This document shows, piece by piece, positions 62,686-64,000 of a DNA stretch of 64,000 bases. The notes beneath the pieces were generated by a model. It did no database searches and was not told where the DNA came from. It saw only the letters and a list, made by a program, of their open reading frames with translations. Numbering within the stretch: the first letter of the stretch is position 1; each line of letters opens with the position of its first letter. The stretch lies in contig NC_050476.1 of the NCBI RefSeq assembly GCF_013373865.1, positions 11,334,001 through 11,398,000 on the forward strand, given 5' to 3'. The DNA is from Monomorium pharaonis. Taxonomy: Eukaryota; Arthropoda; Insecta; Hymenoptera; Formicidae. The position numbers and the translations under genes are program-made.

Positions 62686-64000
62686 TTTATTTCTTGCTAA
62701 TATGCTTCCTGACAGGTGCTTGTTTTTTACAAGCGCGCATCCTCACATCGGCGCACAGCAGCCAATCATTTTATACGAAAGGCTGATATTTATAGTTTAA
62801 TCTTGTATTTAAGATTTTCTTAAATTTATAATTAAATAACCTTTGTAGTTAACAAAATTGTATCTAAAGACATACTTAAGACAATCTTAAAGCCATATCA
62901 AACTAGAGATTGAGATGGAGATTGAATTGGAATTTGACCATTCAAAGCAAAGTTAAGAATATTGGTTTTGTTCCTAATTGGTTACGTTTCAATTTAATCC
63001 CAATATCAATCTCTTGTCTGATACAAGCTTAATGAAAAATCAAACTATGAATGCCAGCCAAAGAATAAACATATATTTTTATAGATTGGCGCATATCTCT
63101 TCATATCATTATTTTTGTAGAAAAAAAACTTAATACTTTTATTTTGTAGTGTTTATTCTTAATTGGCGTAAAATATTTACATATCATTATTTTTGTAGAA
63201 AAATTAATTTGTGTGTTCGAATAATATAATTTTTTATTTAAAACAATTGTCACTTTAATAATTTAATCAAAGTTATACCATTTTAGGAATGTATATTACT
63301 TAGATTGAATTTGATAAAAAGTTTTATTATGGATTTGCGATTTTTTTCGTTATAAAAAAATATCACTTAGGTGCAAAAGTATTCTTGGATTTTTTATATA
63401 TCACTTAGGTTAGGTTAGGTTAGGTTGAATTTGATATGATCAAAGATATTATCTTGGATTTTATAATTTTTTTCCTTAAAGAAAAACCACACACTTAACG
63501 CGCTTTTTTTATCTTTTTTAAAAAGGTAATTTGATCTGGATATTATGCATTTTGTAGTATTTACAAGTTATATATCACTTAGGTCGAATTCGATATGATC
63601 AAAAGTATTATCTTGGATTTTATAATTCTTTTCCGTAAAAAAAGACCATACATTTGCGCGCTTTTTTTATCTTTTTTTAAAAGGTAATATTGTTTTTAAT
63701 TTTTCATTGATGTTGATGATTAAATAGGTGTGATGTATAGAATTGTGCATTGTTAAATATTGATAATGTTGTAAGAATAAGGACCATCTCTTGTCGCCAG
63801 GATACTAGCAATTATATATGTCACTAGTAAGACAAAGAATAAAAATTAGTGTTACTAAAAACATTTATTTAAAGTTTTATTCAAGCTAATTAATAGTTAA
63901 TATTAATTGACAATTACAGCAACATTTAACTGATCTACAATTATATATCACATAACATCTCGTCTATCTCATCGACACCAGTGTAAAATCTGAAATATGT
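62686..64000. other. AT-rich non-coding interval
   Basis: No gene recognised. Contains a TTAGG array (63405-63426) and a tandem duplication of about 173 bp (63403-63695). It also has two copies of ATATCATTATTTTTGTAGAAAA (63104, 63181). Confidence 0.6.
63403..63695. repeat. Tandem duplication of about 173 bp with a TTAGG array in one copy
   Basis: Both copies read ATATCACTTAGGT, GATATGATCAAA, ATCTTGGATTTTATAAT and GCGCTTTTTTTATC in the same order. The first copy has TTAGG expanded to about four units at 63405-63426, the second a single one at 63582. Confidence 0.8.

Overview
This window is eukaryotic, AT-rich and almost entirely made of transposable elements. Interstitial TTAGG arrays, the insect telomere unit, a pickpocket-type DEG/ENaC channel exon, mariner and hAT elements, gypsy LTR elements and two APE-type LINEs point to an insect, most likely a hymenopteran and probably an ant. 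The only stretch I can assign to an ordinary host gene is one exon at 13219-13523 on the minus strand. Nearly every element ORF is broken, so this reads as an old, heavily nested, gene-poor region.

Layout: 30-5642 is a near full-length Ty3/gypsy element with both LTRs. 6678-7498 is a foldback element with arms made of short tandem repeats. 7769-12433 is a degraded purine-rich LINE. 13219-13590 holds the host exon followed by a solo LTR. 14674-22189 is a 7.5 kb DNA transposon with long terminal inverted repeats, itself carrying a solo LTR, a MITE, a 2 kb foldback element and a mariner-like MITE. 22828-27960 holds one copy of a giant LTR-like element, an R1-clade LINE and half of another foldback array. 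28779-42893 is a chain of four palindromic elements joined at TATA or TATA-like boundaries, interrupted by a pogo-like relic, a solo LTR, a hAT transposon and several MITEs. 43199-45729 is the second, complete copy of the giant LTR-like element. 45739-48446 holds a second copy of the 14.7-22.2 kb transposase family and a mariner. 48449-57291 holds two convergent, decayed copies of a protein-primed DNA polymerase B virus-like (Polinton/Maverick-like) element. 57421-62040 is a minus-strand gypsy cut by two foldback elements and a solo LTR. 62230-64000 holds a MITE and non-coding sequence.

The best candidates for something undescribed are: (1) a foldback family seen in five places (6678, 27780, 52232, 57421, 59121). 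Its arms are arrays of degenerate 15-20 bp units. The unit differs between copies, while three copies share a core bounded by the same direct repeat of about 17 bp; one copy has a perfect 9-bp target duplication. (2) The chain of palindromic elements sharing TATA junctions. (3) A 2.5 kb LTR-like unit with its own TATA box, a short intron whose removal would create the start codon, and an Arg-rich repeat protein, present in two inverted copies.

The insertions give a relative chronology, because several targets are readable on both sides: polymerase gene, capsid-like gene, gypsy protease and palindromic arms. All comparisons here were made by eye between sequences inside the window; family names come from recognised motifs, not from searches.
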